Assembly (NCBI RefSeq): GCF_017963645.1
Contig: NZ_JAGMWN010000004.1
Coordinates: forward strand, 1-64,000
Reading direction: 5' to 3'
Source of the DNA: Marivibrio halodurans
GTDB taxonomy: Bacteria; Pseudomonadota; Alphaproteobacteria; UBA8366; Aestuariispiraceae
Length of the DNA stretch: 64,000 nucleotides
This document shows, in pieces, positions 35,318-44,222 of the stretch. Position 1 is the stretch's first letter; each line of letters starts with the position of its first letter. The translations under genes and the position numbers were made by a program. The notes under the pieces are model-generated. The model was given only the letters and a program-made list of their open reading frames with translations. It ran no database searches and was not told the origin of the DNA.

Positions 35318-36829
35318 TCAGAATTCGAAGCGCTTGGTCAACAGAACCTGACCGCGCAGATTGTCGTAGTCGTAATTCCGGATATTGGATTGTTGAGAGA
35401 GATACTCCGCCGAAGCGCTGGCGGTCAGATCGTCGAGAATGTCATCGACCGCGCCCGTGGTCTCGTCCCGCACGGAATAGCCGAGCTTCTCCAGCAGAAC
35501 CGTCGCCGGCAGGCCATAGGTCATCCGAAGTCGCAGCGGATGCTCTCGCCGTCGTTTCGACGTGTTTCCCGGCGTGATCAACGGATCCGCCGCATGATAA
35601 AGGCGCACGCCATAGCTGGCCGTCGAATCCAGGAAGGCACCGTCGGTCATGTACCAAGTATGGCGCAGACGCCCACGCCAGAAACGATAGCTCTGATAGC
35701 CGCGGCGCGCATCCTTGTAGCTCTGCCCCCCCGTGACAGTCAGCCGGTGGCGCGGCGTCAGCCAGAGGCCGAGGCCGACCTCGCCGTCCGTGCGCAACCC
35801 GTCGCGTCCGGTCAGGGAGCGGTTCTCGCTGATATTGTGGAAACGCTCGCGCGTGCGGCCAACCTCCAGCCAAAGGTCGATCGGTGCCTTCCGTGCCGCC
35901 CGCCGGATACTCTTCTGCACGCGCACGCTGCCGCCGTAACTCGAATAGAATTTCTCGCGCGAGAGGCGCATCGTCGCGTATTCGGCCTTGGGCGTCACCG
36001 TGACCGAGCCCGGCAGGTCGAACGCGAACCCGCCATCGAGGAACACCGCCTGAAGGTCGAGTTCGTCCCGCTCCGTCTGCTCGTCCTGATAATAGGTGAC
36101 GGAGCCGACCGCGTAATGCTCTCGCTGTAGGCCCAGATCGTGGCGCACATCATAACGCGCGCTGGCGATAACGGCCGTATCGTCCTCCGCGCGCGAGTCG
36201 GAGGCGAGCGGCAGGGTCGTACCCAGGACATCCACTTCCTCGCCTCCGGGGGCGGCGTTGCGGTTGGTGTCGTAATGCCCGCCGATCGAAACGGTGAGGG
36301 TCTGCACGGTCCGCTGCAACTGCTTCTCGATACGCTCCAGATAGCGGGCGATACGGGCCTCGTCCTCCGGCGGCAGATCAAGTTGCTGGACCGCGCGGAA
36401 CTCGGCCTGCGCCTCCTCGAGCGTATCCAGCCGATAAAGCACGATCGCATAAAGCAGGCGGATATCGGCCTGCCGGGGACGCAGAAGCAACACCCGCTCC
36501 AACGTGGCGGCCGCCCCCGTCAGGTCGCCATCGCCGATCTGCTGCACCGCATAGCATGCATTCAGGCCGGGGTCGTCCGGGGCGGCCAGGATGTCCGCAT
36601 AGACGACCGGCGGACAGTCGCGATTGAGCAGCGCGCCACCCGGGCCGCCGAGCCGGCGCTGGCCGGAACCGAGCGTCTCCACTTCCTCCCGTGCCTCGGC
36701 GGCGGGGTCTTGCGTTTGCGTTTGGGATTGCGCGGCCGCCGGCGCGCCCACGCACAATACGGCACCGAGAAGAAGACTGGAGCGCGCGACGCACAGGATG
36801 ATTCCACGCACCCCTGCGCGCGCCATCAT
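35318..36829 (-). CDS. TPR plus outer-membrane beta-barrel protein, Slam-like
   Basis: 503 residues from ATG 36829. Signal peptide (LCVARSSLLLGAVLCVGAPA), an N-terminal TPR region (AATLERVLLLRPRQADIRLL, VLYRLDTLEEAQAEFRAV) and a barrel of about 300 residues rich in alternating aromatic strands (SVTYYQDEQTERDELDL, RLRHTWYMTDGAFLDST) ending in the outer-membrane signature RFEF. This architecture matches surface lipoprotein assembly modifiers (Slam, DUF560). Slam proteins translocate specific proteins across the outer membrane. The frame continues upstream to 37000 but without a signal-like start. The family call is moderate. Confidence 0.6.
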   Translation of the reverse strand: MMARAGVRGIILCVARSSLLLGAVLCVGAPAAAQSQTQTQDPAAEAREEVETLGSGQRRLGGPGGALLNRDCPPVVYADILAAPDDPGLNACYAVQQIGDGDLTGAAATLERVLLLRPRQADIRLLYAIVLYRLDTLEEAQAEFRAVQQLDLPPEDEARIARYLERIEKQLQRTVQTLTVSIGGHYDTNRNAAPGGEEVDVLGTTLPLASDSRAEDDTAVIASARYDVRHDLGLQREHYAVGSVTYYQDEQTERDELDLQAVFLDGGFAFDLPGSVTVTPKAEYATMRLSREKFYSSYGGSVRVQKSIRRAARKAPIDLWLEVGRTRERFHNISENRSLTGRDGLRTDGEVGLGLWLTPRHRLTVTGGQSYKDARRGYQSYRFWRGRLRHTWYMTDGAFLDSTASYGVRLYHAADPLITPGNTSKRRREHPLRLRMTYGLPATVLLEKLGYSVRDETTGAVDDILDDLTASASAEYLSQQSNIRNYDYDNLRGQVLLTKRFEF

Positions 36830-37195
36830 GCGCCCCGACAAACCATCACATCGAACGATCAAGGCTGGTCCCCCAAGCCGGCATGCCCCCAGTAATCGCC
36901 AGCTTCCCGGAATAATGACACCGATGCCCGAAGGCATCGCCTCCAGACCACGGTCCGAAGACGTGCCATATCCAGTTGGCACCCCTATTTCACTTACCAA
37001 ATATTGAACAATTCAGCTTTCGCGCGCAACCTCTACCGGAAAATTTCCTGTGCCGGGCCCTTGCCTCTAGGGTTCGAGACACCGTTTGCGGTCGTTTCTC
37101 CGCCCCCCCGAACCGCGTCGAGGCCGGCAACCCGGAAAACGATCTCGGGTAGTTCCGTATGATATCATCAGACTCTAAATCGGTCGGCTCGACGG

Positions 37196-38020
37196 TCAGA
37201 GCAGATTGATCCGCATATTCTCTCGCGCCACGATCGCGCCGGCCCAGGCCCTGCGCGCGGTCAACTCCAACTCCTCCATGAAGGCGTCCTCGTGCGTCGG
37301 ATCGTGGTGGAAGATCGCCAACATGCGGACATTGGCGGCCCGGCACAGGCGCACCCCTTCCTCCCAGGTCGAATGACCCCAGCCGACCTTCGAGGGAAAT
37401 TCCTCCTCGGTATAGGTGGAATCATAGATCACGAGATCCGCGCCCTCGATCAGCCTCAGGATGTTCTGGTCCGGTTGCCCCGGCACATGCTCGGTATCGG
37501 TGACATAGCACATCGCCTTGCCGCGATATTCGATACGATAGCCGGTCGCACCGTTCGGATGGTTGAGCGGCGCGGTCCGAACATGCACGCCATTGCCCAG
37601 ATCGAAACTCTCTCCCGCCTCGAAATCCTCGAAGGCCAGCGTACCGCGCATCGCTTCCAACGGCACCGGAAAGAAGGGCTGCGCCATCTGGCCGGAGAGG
37701 ACCTTGCGCACGCCGCCCTCTTCCTGGACATGGCCGGCCATGATGGTGAAATGATTGTCCGGCATGAAGGCCGGCGTGAAGAAGGGAAAGCCGTTGATGT
37801 GATCCCAATGGGTATGGGACAGCATCAGCGTGGCGCGCGTCGCGCCCTTCTTCAGCATCCAATGCCCCAGATTCCGAATGCCGGTCCCGGCATCGAAGAT
37901 AATTCGCTCCCCTCCCGCGGACACCTCGACGCAGGAAGTGTTGCCCCCGAACCCGATATGCCGGGGCGACGGGCAGGCAATCGAGCCGCGGACCCCCCAG
38001 AACTTCACTTTGAAGGCCAT
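37196..38020 (-). CDS. MBL-fold metallo-hydrolase
   Basis: 274 residues. Metallo-beta-lactamase fold with N-terminal VKFWGVRGSIACPSP, GGNTSCVEV, the metal motif SHTHWDH, later VTDTEH and a final His in IFHHDPTHEDAF. The start of the fold resembles phosphodiesterase-like or PqqB/RNase Z-like hydrolases. Substrate unknown; stand-alone members are often annotated as cyclic-nucleotide phosphodiesterase-like. AT-rich DNA upstream (38121-38200) probably carries the promoter. 37001-37195 downstream is non-coding and AT-rich in part. Confidence 0.82.
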   Translation of the reverse strand: MAFKVKFWGVRGSIACPSPRHIGFGGNTSCVEVSAGGERIIFDAGTGIRNLGHWMLKKGATRATLMLSHTHWDHINGFPFFTPAFMPDNHFTIMAGHVQEEGGVRKVLSGQMAQPFFPVPLEAMRGTLAFEDFEAGESFDLGNGVHVRTAPLNHPNGATGYRIEYRGKAMCYVTDTEHVPGQPDQNILRLIEGADLVIYDSTYTEEEFPSKVGWGHSTWEEGVRLCRAANVRMLAIFHHDPTHEDAFMEELELTARRAWAGAIVARENMRINLL

Positions 38021-38283
38021 CAGCGCCTCTCGGTCTTCCCGGCGTCGTTCCCCACCCGAAGCATTCGCACCGGTTCCCCCCTAGAACCGGCCGCCCCTTG
38101 GTCAGGGTTCCCCTTGCCGGTATTCTTTCGGTTATAGGTCATCATCCACAAATCTCCAGAAATATTATTAAAATACTCGACAATTTTCCATGCCAGATGG
38201 AACGCTAGGCTTGACCGTACGCGGGCGTCCAATCACGCACCCGTGACCCGGCGCCGCGTACCGTTTGATGACCGGCCCCATGA

Positions 38284-38952
38284 TCAGGGATGGAGACGCA
38301 CGGAAACGCGCCGGTTGACGGCCCTGTTCTCGGGGATCGGTTCCTCCATGATATCCTTGTTAGGGACCTTCGGCTTGGTATCCGCGTAGCCGGCCGCCTT
38401 CAGGCGGTTCGCCTCCATGCCGCGTTCGATGAAATGGCGTACGACGGCCGCGGCGCGCGAAGCCGAAAGTTCCCAGTTGGACGGGAACCGGTCGGTCGAT
38501 ATCGGCACGTCGTCCGTATGCCCTTCGACATCGATGAAGAAGAGATCATAGGGCGGCACCTCCAATTCCCGCTTCACCTTGCCGAGCACGAGCTTCGCGG
38601 GTTCGGTCAAGCGGGCGGAGCCGGGCTCGAAGAAGGATCCGCTGGCGAAGTCGATCACCACGCCCTCGTCGTCGAAGCCGACATCGACCGCCTCCGGGGG
38701 CACGTCGTCCGTATCCTGAATGATCCGTTGAACCTTCGAGTGAAGCTGGAAAATCGGCTTCTCGCTATCGACCTGTCCGCCGAGTTCCTCCTTGATGCCG
38801 GCCTGTACCTTCTCGAACAGAGGCAGTTCGACCCGCGAGAAGGATACGAGCATCACGAAGAACGCCATCAACAGGGTGATCGCGTCGGCATAGGTGGCGA
38901 GCCAGTCCTCGCTGTCCTCTTCCGCCTCGGGCGGCTTGCGGCGTCTGGGCAT
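38284..38952 (-). CDS. motB: Flagellar motor stator protein MotB (PomB type)
   Basis: 222 residues. One N-terminal membrane helix WLATYADAITLLMAFFVMLV with the proton/sodium-binding Asp23 in YADAITLL. Then a plug/linker region and an OmpA-like peptidoglycan-binding domain (GSFFEPGSARL, VEGHTDDVPI, ELSASRAAAVVRHFIERGM, NRRVSVRL). It forms the stator with MotA, 26 nt upstream on the same strand. Ion specificity is not read from the sequence. Confidence 0.92.
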   Translation of the reverse strand: MPRRRKPPEAEEDSEDWLATYADAITLLMAFFVMLVSFSRVELPLFEKVQAGIKEELGGQVDSEKPIFQLHSKVQRIIQDTDDVPPEAVDVGFDDEGVVIDFASGSFFEPGSARLTEPAKLVLGKVKRELEVPPYDLFFIDVEGHTDDVPISTDRFPSNWELSASRAAAVVRHFIERGMEANRLKAAGYADTKPKVPNKDIMEEPIPENRAVNRRVSVRLHP

Positions 38953-38978
38953 GTCGGGGCTTCCGCCTCCCCTGTCGT

Positions 38979-39773
38979 TTACTTCTTGATCTGGCGGTCG
39001 ATATCGAAGCGGATCGCCGGATCGAGGAAACTGTTCATGCGATCCTGGATGTAGCGCGGGTTCTTGCGATCGGCCAGCATCGCGATACCCTCGGTGATCA
39101 ACTCGTGACGGAAACGCAGGATCTGGTTACGCTGGGTCAGCTTATTGGCGGCCGGAATGAACATCATCCGCGCGATTATCACGCCATAGAGGGTGGTGTT
39201 GAGCGCGACCGCCAACCCCTTGCCGAGTTGCGTCGGATCGGACCCCATGTCGTCCAGCATGATGATCAGCCCGACCAGCGTGCCGATCATGCCGAAGGCC
39301 GGCGCCGTCCCCCCCATGTTACGCAGGATGCCGGCCGGCACCATGTTGCGCTCGAACGTCGTCTCGGCGACGAGCGACAGATTTTCGCGAATTTCATCGC
39401 CGCTATAGCCGCTCAATAATTGTTCGACCGCGAAGGCGAGGAACTCGTCCCCCTCCACCTTCTTGGCTTCCTGGTCGAGCGCCACCACCCCTTTCTGCTG
39501 GGCGAGATAGCCCCATTTGATGATCCGGCCGACCTCTTGGTTGAGGATGTTCCGCCCCATCCGATAGGGCTTGAAGATGCTGAGCGCGCCGCGCAGCGCC
39601 AACAGGACATAACGCGCCTCCTGGCCCAGGAAGGTCGCGGCCAGCGTCCCCCCGACGACGATGAGCAAGCTCTCGAAGCTCAGGAAGATAAGATAATTGT
39701 CGGTGCTGAAGACAATGGCGCCGATGAACAGCGCGATGGCTATCAGGAAGCCCAGCAGGGAATTCATCGACAT
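38979..39773 (-). CDS. motA: Flagellar motor stator protein MotA (PomA type)
   Basis: 264 residues, four membrane helices and a large cytoplasmic loop (about 50-150) rich in charge (ARYVLLALRGALSIFKPYRM). The last two helices contain GGTAPAFGMIGTLVGLIIML and GLAVALNTTLYGVIIARMMF, typical of MotA/PomA. It pairs with motB downstream. Both genes are separated from the window's only other flagellar gene, fliN, by 33 kb. Confidence 0.92.
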   Translation of the reverse strand: MSMNSLLGFLIAIALFIGAIVFSTDNYLIFLSFESLLIVVGGTLAATFLGQEARYVLLALRGALSIFKPYRMGRNILNQEVGRIIKWGYLAQQKGVVALDQEAKKVEGDEFLAFAVEQLLSGYSGDEIRENLSLVAETTFERNMVPAGILRNMGGTAPAFGMIGTLVGLIIMLDDMGSDPTQLGKGLAVALNTTLYGVIIARMMFIPAANKLTQRNQILRFRHELITEGIAMLADRKNPRYIQDRMNSFLDPAIRFDIDRQIKK

Positions 39774-40049
39774 GGCGCGCGGGCCCCAATCCCGTCATGC
39801 TTCGGCCGGCGGCGAGCCTGCCCCTATCCCCGTTTCCGCCCCCCTGGCCGGACTTCCACGCCGGATCGGGTTCGCCGGACATTCGTCTTCGCCCACAATG
39901 CCAACGGGCAGCCGAGAGATAAGACCGATGCCCCCAAGACACCCCACCGGCACACACTATTGCCTGATTCGCCCGCTGCAAAGGCTGGTTTAACGGAGCA
40001 AGATCGGCCAAGAAGGGGACGTCCCAATGATCGACGAGGATCGCGCCCC

Positions 40050-41414
40050 ATGGCCCGCCGCCCGCGCAAGTCCACGCGCCGTTCCAACACACGTCCCCCC
40101 GGCACGCGCCGTGCCGAGGCCAGCCCGCGCCCGGTCGCCGGCCCGCCGACGGCCGTCGCGGTCGAGCGGGTCGGCGCCCAGGGTGACGGAATCGCGGAGG
40201 ATGAAACGCTTGGCCGCCTCTATATCCCCCTCGCCGCGCCGGGAGACCGGCTGACCGTGCGCCCGGGCGCACGGCGCGGCGACGGACGTGTCGCGGCGAT
40301 CGAGACCATCGACACACCGGGCCCGGACCGCGTGACGCCGCCGTGCCGGCATTTCGGCACCTGCGGGGGCTGCGCGTTGCAGCACCTCTCCGCCGCCGCG
40401 ATCGCGCGGGAAAAGCGCGCCCTGCTCGCCGATGCGCTGGCCAGGAAGGGGCTGGAGGACGTGCCCGTCAGCGAGACGGTCGCCATCGCCCCCGGCGGCC
40501 GCCGCCGCGCCCGCTTCGCGATGCGCCGGGTAAAGGGTCGCACGATCCTGGGCTTCAATGAACGCCAGGGCGCGCGGATCGTCGATCTGGACGAATGTCC
40601 GCTGTTGGAGCCGGCGCTCGCCGCCATGTTGCCGGATATTCGCCATCTGGCGACGCGGTTGCCGAGTCTCGGTACCGGCGGCGACCTGCATATACAGGGA
40701 AGCGAGACCGGCGCCGATCTCCTCTTCCTGCCCGACAAGCCCGGCGATCCCGGACTGGCCGAACGGGAAGCGATCGCCGCCTTCGCGGAAGCGAGGGGCA
40801 TCGCGCGCATTTCCTGGACCCCCGCCCCCGGCGCCCCGCCCGAGCCGGTCGCCGCCCGCGCGGCGCCACGCGTCAGCTTCGCCGGCATCGCGATCCATCC
40901 GCCGCCCGGCGCCTTCCTGCAACCGAGCCTGGCCGGAGAGCGCGCGATCACCGCCGCCGTCGCCGCCGCGGTCGGCCCGGCCGAGCGGGTCGCCGACCTC
41001 TATGCCGGATGCGGGTCGATCGGCCTGTCGCTCGCCGTGATGGGCAAGGCGGTGCACGCGGCCGAAGGGCTGGCGGACCATGTCGATGCCTTCCGGAAGG
41101 CGGGGGGCGCGGCGGGCCTGCGTGTCTCGGCGGAGGTTCGCGACTTGGCGGCCGAGCCCCTATCGGCGGCGGAATTGGCGCGCTTCGACGCGGTGGTTTT
41201 CGATCCGCCGCGCGCCGGGGCGGCCGATCAAGCGGCGGCGCTGGCGGCGAGCGCGGTGCCCCGCATCGCGGCGGTCAGTTGCAACCCGGCGACACTCGCC
41301 CGCGATCTCTCGATCCTGGTGGAGGGAGGCTACCGCGTACTGGCCGCGACGCCGATCGACCAGTTCCCCTGGTCCGGTCATCTGGAAGCGGTGGCGGTCC
41401 TGGCCCGCGAATAG
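40050..41414 (+). CDS. FeS-type RNA m5U methyltransferase (RlmC/RlmD/TrmA family)
   Basis: 454 residues from ATG 40050. A basic tail and TRAM domain (VAVERVGAQGDGIAEDE) precede the iron-sulfur cluster ligands (CRHFGTCGGC plus Cys in LDECPLLEP) and a SAM methyltransferase domain (VADLYAGCGSIGLSLAVMG, FDPPRAG). The catalytic Cys is in SCNPATLARDL. The family methylates C5 of a uridine in 23S rRNA or tRNA; which one cannot be told here. An in-frame extension to 39420 is rejected because it runs through the motA start region and lacks family sequence. Converges with the MATE gene, 7 nt apart. Confidence 0.88.
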   Translation: MARRPRKSTRRSNTRPPGTRRAEASPRPVAGPPTAVAVERVGAQGDGIAEDETLGRLYIPLAAPGDRLTVRPGARRGDGRVAAIETIDTPGPDRVTPPCRHFGTCGGCALQHLSAAAIAREKRALLADALARKGLEDVPVSETVAIAPGGRRRARFAMRRVKGRTILGFNERQGARIVDLDECPLLEPALAAMLPDIRHLATRLPSLGTGGDLHIQGSETGADLLFLPDKPGDPGLAEREAIAAFAEARGIARISWTPAPGAPPEPVAARAAPRVSFAGIAIHPPPGAFLQPSLAGERAITAAVAAAVGPAERVADLYAGCGSIGLSLAVMGKAVHAAEGLADHVDAFRKAGGAAGLRVSAEVRDLAAEPLSAAELARFDAVVFDPPRAGAADQAAALAASAVPRIAAVSCNPATLARDLSILVEGGYRVLAATPIDQFPWSGHLEAVAVLARE

Positions 41415-41421
41415 CGCCCCG

Positions 41422-42756
41422 TCATCCGGCGGCGACGCTACGGCGCAGACGCGGATAGAGACAGGCGAGCGTCACCCCACGCAACCCCATGAAGACAATC
41501 ATCGCGAACCACAGCCCGTGATTGCCGAAGGCGGGCTGGGCCAGATGCACGGCCGCCAGATATCCGGCGAGCGAGACCAGCATCCCGTTGCGCAAATCGC
41601 CCGCGCGGGTCGCGCCGAGGAATATACCGTCATAGGTGAAGCACCAGACGGAGACGAGCGGCAGCAAGGCGGGCCACGGCAAGTATTCCGCGGCCGCCGC
41701 CCGCACCTCCGGCAGATCGGTCAACAGCGCGACGATCGCCTCTCCGCCCAATATGAAGACAAGCGCGGCGCCCACCGCGATGATCGCCGCCCATTTGAAG
41801 GCGGCCCGCGCGGCGGCATCGAAGACACCGCGATCACGCCGGCCGAGGGCATCGCCGATCAGCGCCTCCGCCGCATGCGCGAACCCGTCGAGCCCGAAGG
41901 AGGTAATGGTCAGGAAATTGAGCAGCACCGCATTCGCCGCCAGCGTCAACTCCCCCATGCCGGCGCCGCGCATGGTGAAATAGGCCATGGCCGAGACGAG
42001 GCAGAGCGTGCGGATGAAGATATCCCGATTGACCGCGAAGAGCCGCCGCGCCGCGAGCCTGTCCACGATGCGGGATCGCGCGGCGGTGAAGGCACCGGGG
42101 TCGAGCCGCCTCCAAACTAGGAATAAGCCGAGAAGCGCGCCGCTCCACTCCGCGATGACGGTGGCGCCGGCCACCCCGGCGACCGCCCAGCCGAAACCGA
42201 CGACGAACAGGAAATCGAACGCGACATTGATCGCGTTCGTCACCGTCATCAGGATCAAGGGCGTGCGCGCATCCTGCCGGCCAAGGAACCACCCGACCAG
42301 GACATAGTTGATCAGATTGGCCGGCGCGCCCCAGATGCGGATATCGAAATAGCTACGCCCCAGCGCCTCCACCTGCGGGCTGGACTCCACGATCCGGAAG
42401 GCAAACCAGCCGATCGGCATCTGAAGCAGGATCAACGCGCCGGCGATGGCGAGCGCGATGGCGCCCGCGCGGAAAAGGCTCGCCGTCACCTCCGCCCCGT
42501 CGCCCGCGCCCCAGGCCTGCGCGGTGAGGCCCGTCGTGCTCATCCTGAGGAACCCGAACCCCCAATAGACGAAGGAGAAGATCGTCGCCCCCAGCGCCAC
42601 CGCGCCGAGATAGGCCGGGTCCGGCAGATGACCCACGACGGCCGTATCCACCGCCCCGAGAAGCGGCACGGTCAAATTCGACAGGATGATCGGCCCGGCC
42701 AACCGCCAGACGCGGCGGTCCCAGGGGCCGGTGAGGGTAAGGAATCCGTTCGGCAT
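41422..42756 (-). CDS. MATE-family efflux transporter (DinF-like)
   Basis: 444 residues, about 12 membrane helices. Start MPNGFLTLTGPWDRRVWRLA leads into the MATE repeat AGPIILSNLTVPLLGAVDTAVVGH; the second half opens FIRTLCLVSAMAYFTMRGAG. The family exports drugs or metabolites using Na+ or H+ gradients. DinF-like members are common in alphaproteobacteria; the substrate is unknown. It is divergent from ssrA, with about 100 nt between the start codon and the tmRNA. Confidence 0.9.
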   Translation of the reverse strand: MPNGFLTLTGPWDRRVWRLAGPIILSNLTVPLLGAVDTAVVGHLPDPAYLGAVALGATIFSFVYWGFGFLRMSTTGLTAQAWGAGDGAEVTASLFRAGAIALAIAGALILLQMPIGWFAFRIVESSPQVEALGRSYFDIRIWGAPANLINYVLVGWFLGRQDARTPLILMTVTNAINVAFDFLFVVGFGWAVAGVAGATVIAEWSGALLGLFLVWRRLDPGAFTAARSRIVDRLAARRLFAVNRDIFIRTLCLVSAMAYFTMRGAGMGELTLAANAVLLNFLTITSFGLDGFAHAAEALIGDALGRRDRGVFDAAARAAFKWAAIIAVGAALVFILGGEAIVALLTDLPEVRAAAAEYLPWPALLPLVSVWCFTYDGIFLGATRAGDLRNGMLVSLAGYLAAVHLAQPAFGNHGLWFAMIVFMGLRGVTLACLYPRLRRSVAAG

Positions 42757-42823
42757 GACGCGGCGGACAGTTCACCCTCGCCCCTGGCGGTGCAAGCGGT
42801 TTCGATACGTCGTCTCTTCGCTC

Positions 42824-42852
42824 TTCAAATTCCGGGTGGAAGGGCTTATATC
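42824..42852 (+). promoter_or_regulatory. Promoter of ssrA
   Basis: TTCAAA at 42824-42829, a 17-bp spacer and TATATC at 42847-42852. The predicted start is near 42859, immediately before a small hairpin (GTCGGGCAACCGAC) that would open the acceptor-piece transcript. Confidence 0.6.
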
Positions 42853-42858
42853 TAGCGC

Positions 42859-43200
42859 GTCGGGCAACCGACTATGACGCTATACGATGTCGTGGAATAA
42901 GCGCAGCGGACCCGGGGGCAGTACCCGGCGCCTCCACCATTACCGCCGCCGGAAGGGACACCTTCCGCGCGGCGCGCCATGGGGGCGAACCAGGATCGAC
43001 GCGCGTGGTAAAGACGGGGTCGGCGTTCGGCATGGTACCACCGTTATCGGGCCATTCGCTTAGATGCGAACGACAACGATGAGATGGTCGCCGTCGCCGC
43101 GTAATGCGGTCAAAGCGACGTTCTATCGCAATTCCTAGCCGGTTCATCGCCGGTTAGGTGGGGCTCGGGCGCCGCCTAGCAACAGAAGGCGCCCATATTC
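42859..43200 (+). ncRNA. ssrA: tmRNA, circularly permuted two-piece alphaproteobacterial form
   Basis: The gene is written with the acceptor piece first. CGCCTCC plus ACCA ends the acceptor RNA at 42939. A spacer of 41 nt (42940-42980) containing the hairpin GGAAGG-GACA-CCTTCC is removed during processing. The coding RNA begins GGGGGCG at 42981, and these seven bases pair with CGCCTCC to rebuild the acceptor stem (one G-U). A T-arm-like element precedes the CCA. The tag frame at 43066-43104 reads ANDNDEMVAVAA then TAA, which is preceded on the ribosome by the charged alanine. Outer ends are approximate; the 3' part holds a GGGCGCC/GGCGCCC stem (43167-43194). Confidence 0.9.
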
Positions 43201-43484
43201 CTCCCCCGATTTCACTCCACGGCTCGCCCCCCGCGAAACGGACTGTTGCTAAGCCCCCCGCGATTTGCTTGGCTTCGCTTCCTCGGCGTACCGATTGGGC
43301 ATACCGATTGGCGCTGGAGCGCGGGAGAATTTGGCGGTAGGCTCGATCCTCCCGCGCCGGACCGGACGGCAGCCCCTTGGCGGCCGCACAATTGGCCGGT
43401 CGGGGGCCGATCGGGATCGCGTATCACGGAGACGGGAAAGGTCGCTCGGCTCAGCCGGGCGAAACGGACCGAATGGATGAAGAA

Positions 43485-44009
43485 ATGAGCGAGGATCTCC
43501 TCGGCTACAACGAAATGGTGGAGACCGCGATGCGTTCGGTCGTCCGTCAGGCGTTGGAGCGCGCGGCAAAGGGCGGCCTGCCCGGCAATCATCATTTCTA
43601 CATCACCTTCCGCACCGACCATCCCGACGTCATGATCCCGGACCGGCTGAATCAGCAGTACCCGGAAGAGATGACGATCGTCCTCCAGCATCAATTCTGG
43701 GGCCTCGTCGCCGATGACGAAGGGTTCGATGTCGAGCTCAGCTTCAACAAGCGGCACGAGCATCTGCGCATCCCCTATGACAGCCTGATTACCTTCGCCG
43801 ACCCGTCGGTGAATTTCGGCCTGCAGTTCCATGTCGAAATGGAAGAGGCGCCGAGTCGCGCATCACCGCCCGCCGCCTCCGACGAGAAGGGCCCCGGCGC
43901 CGACATGGACCCCGCCACCGGTGTGGACGGCGACGACGCGGGAGCGGAGACGGAACAGGAAGGCGAGGGCGACAATGTCGTCACGCTGGATGCATTCCGG
44001 AAAAAATAA
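43485..44009 (+). CDS. sspB: ClpXP adaptor protein SspB (alpha type)
   Basis: 174 residues from ATG 43485; an ATG at 43473 gives four more. The SspB fold is clear: DLLGYNEMVETAMRSVVRQA, GNHHFYITFRTDHPDVMIPD, LNQQYPEEMTIVLQHQFW, VELSFNKRHEHLRIPYDSL and FADPSVNFGLQFHVEM. A disordered acidic tail of about 60 residues follows and ends VVTLDAFRKK, the type of C-terminal segment used to dock on ClpX. SspB binds ssrA-tagged proteins and delivers them to ClpXP. It is the next gene after ssrA itself, about 285 nt downstream. Confidence 0.92.
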   Translation: MSEDLLGYNEMVETAMRSVVRQALERAAKGGLPGNHHFYITFRTDHPDVMIPDRLNQQYPEEMTIVLQHQFWGLVADDEGFDVELSFNKRHEHLRIPYDSLITFADPSVNFGLQFHVEMEEAPSRASPPAASDEKGPGADMDPATGVDGDDAGAETEQEGEGDNVVTLDAFRKK

Positions 44010-44036
44010 CCGCCGACGCCCCATGTACCCCGTGTA

Positions 44037-44216
44037 ATACCAAATCCTGTTGATCACGCCCCATGCGGATCGCGTTCGGCTTTCCCCTGAACGGACGGAG
44101 GCGGGTAGGAAGGGTGGCGCGGGCGATGCGGGATACCGCCCCGACATATGCGACACGATCCGAGGGCGCGGGAACGCCGCCCCTCCGGTCGTGTTCCGAT
44201 CACCGAGACTTGGTAC
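44037..44216. repeat. 180-bp palindromic repeat element, copy A
   Basis: It begins ATACCAAATCCTGTTGATCA at 44037 and ends CGATCACCGAGACTTGGTAC at 44216, imperfect inverted repeats. The left arm (44037 to about 44130) closely matches copy B at 49419, including GATCGCGTTCGGCTTT and GCGGGCGATGCGGG. It has no coding capacity. The right end stops 6 bp before the stop codon of the acyl-CoA synthetase gene on the minus strand. It looks like a MITE-like or other non-autonomous palindromic element, with the right arm partly decayed. Confidence 0.7.
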
Positions 44217-44222
44217 CAGGCA

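Noticed and set aside
33258-35351. 697-residue plus-strand frame
   Set aside because: It is antisense to the HD-GYP and FecR genes, is Arg/Gly/Asp-rich without domain motifs and is a GC-driven shadow.
39420-40049. N-terminal extension of the RNA methyltransferase
   Set aside because: Runs antisense through motA and adds no family sequence; ATG 40050 fits the family start.
42872-43147. 91-residue minus-strand frame
   Set aside because: Antisense to the tmRNA gene; no protein family.
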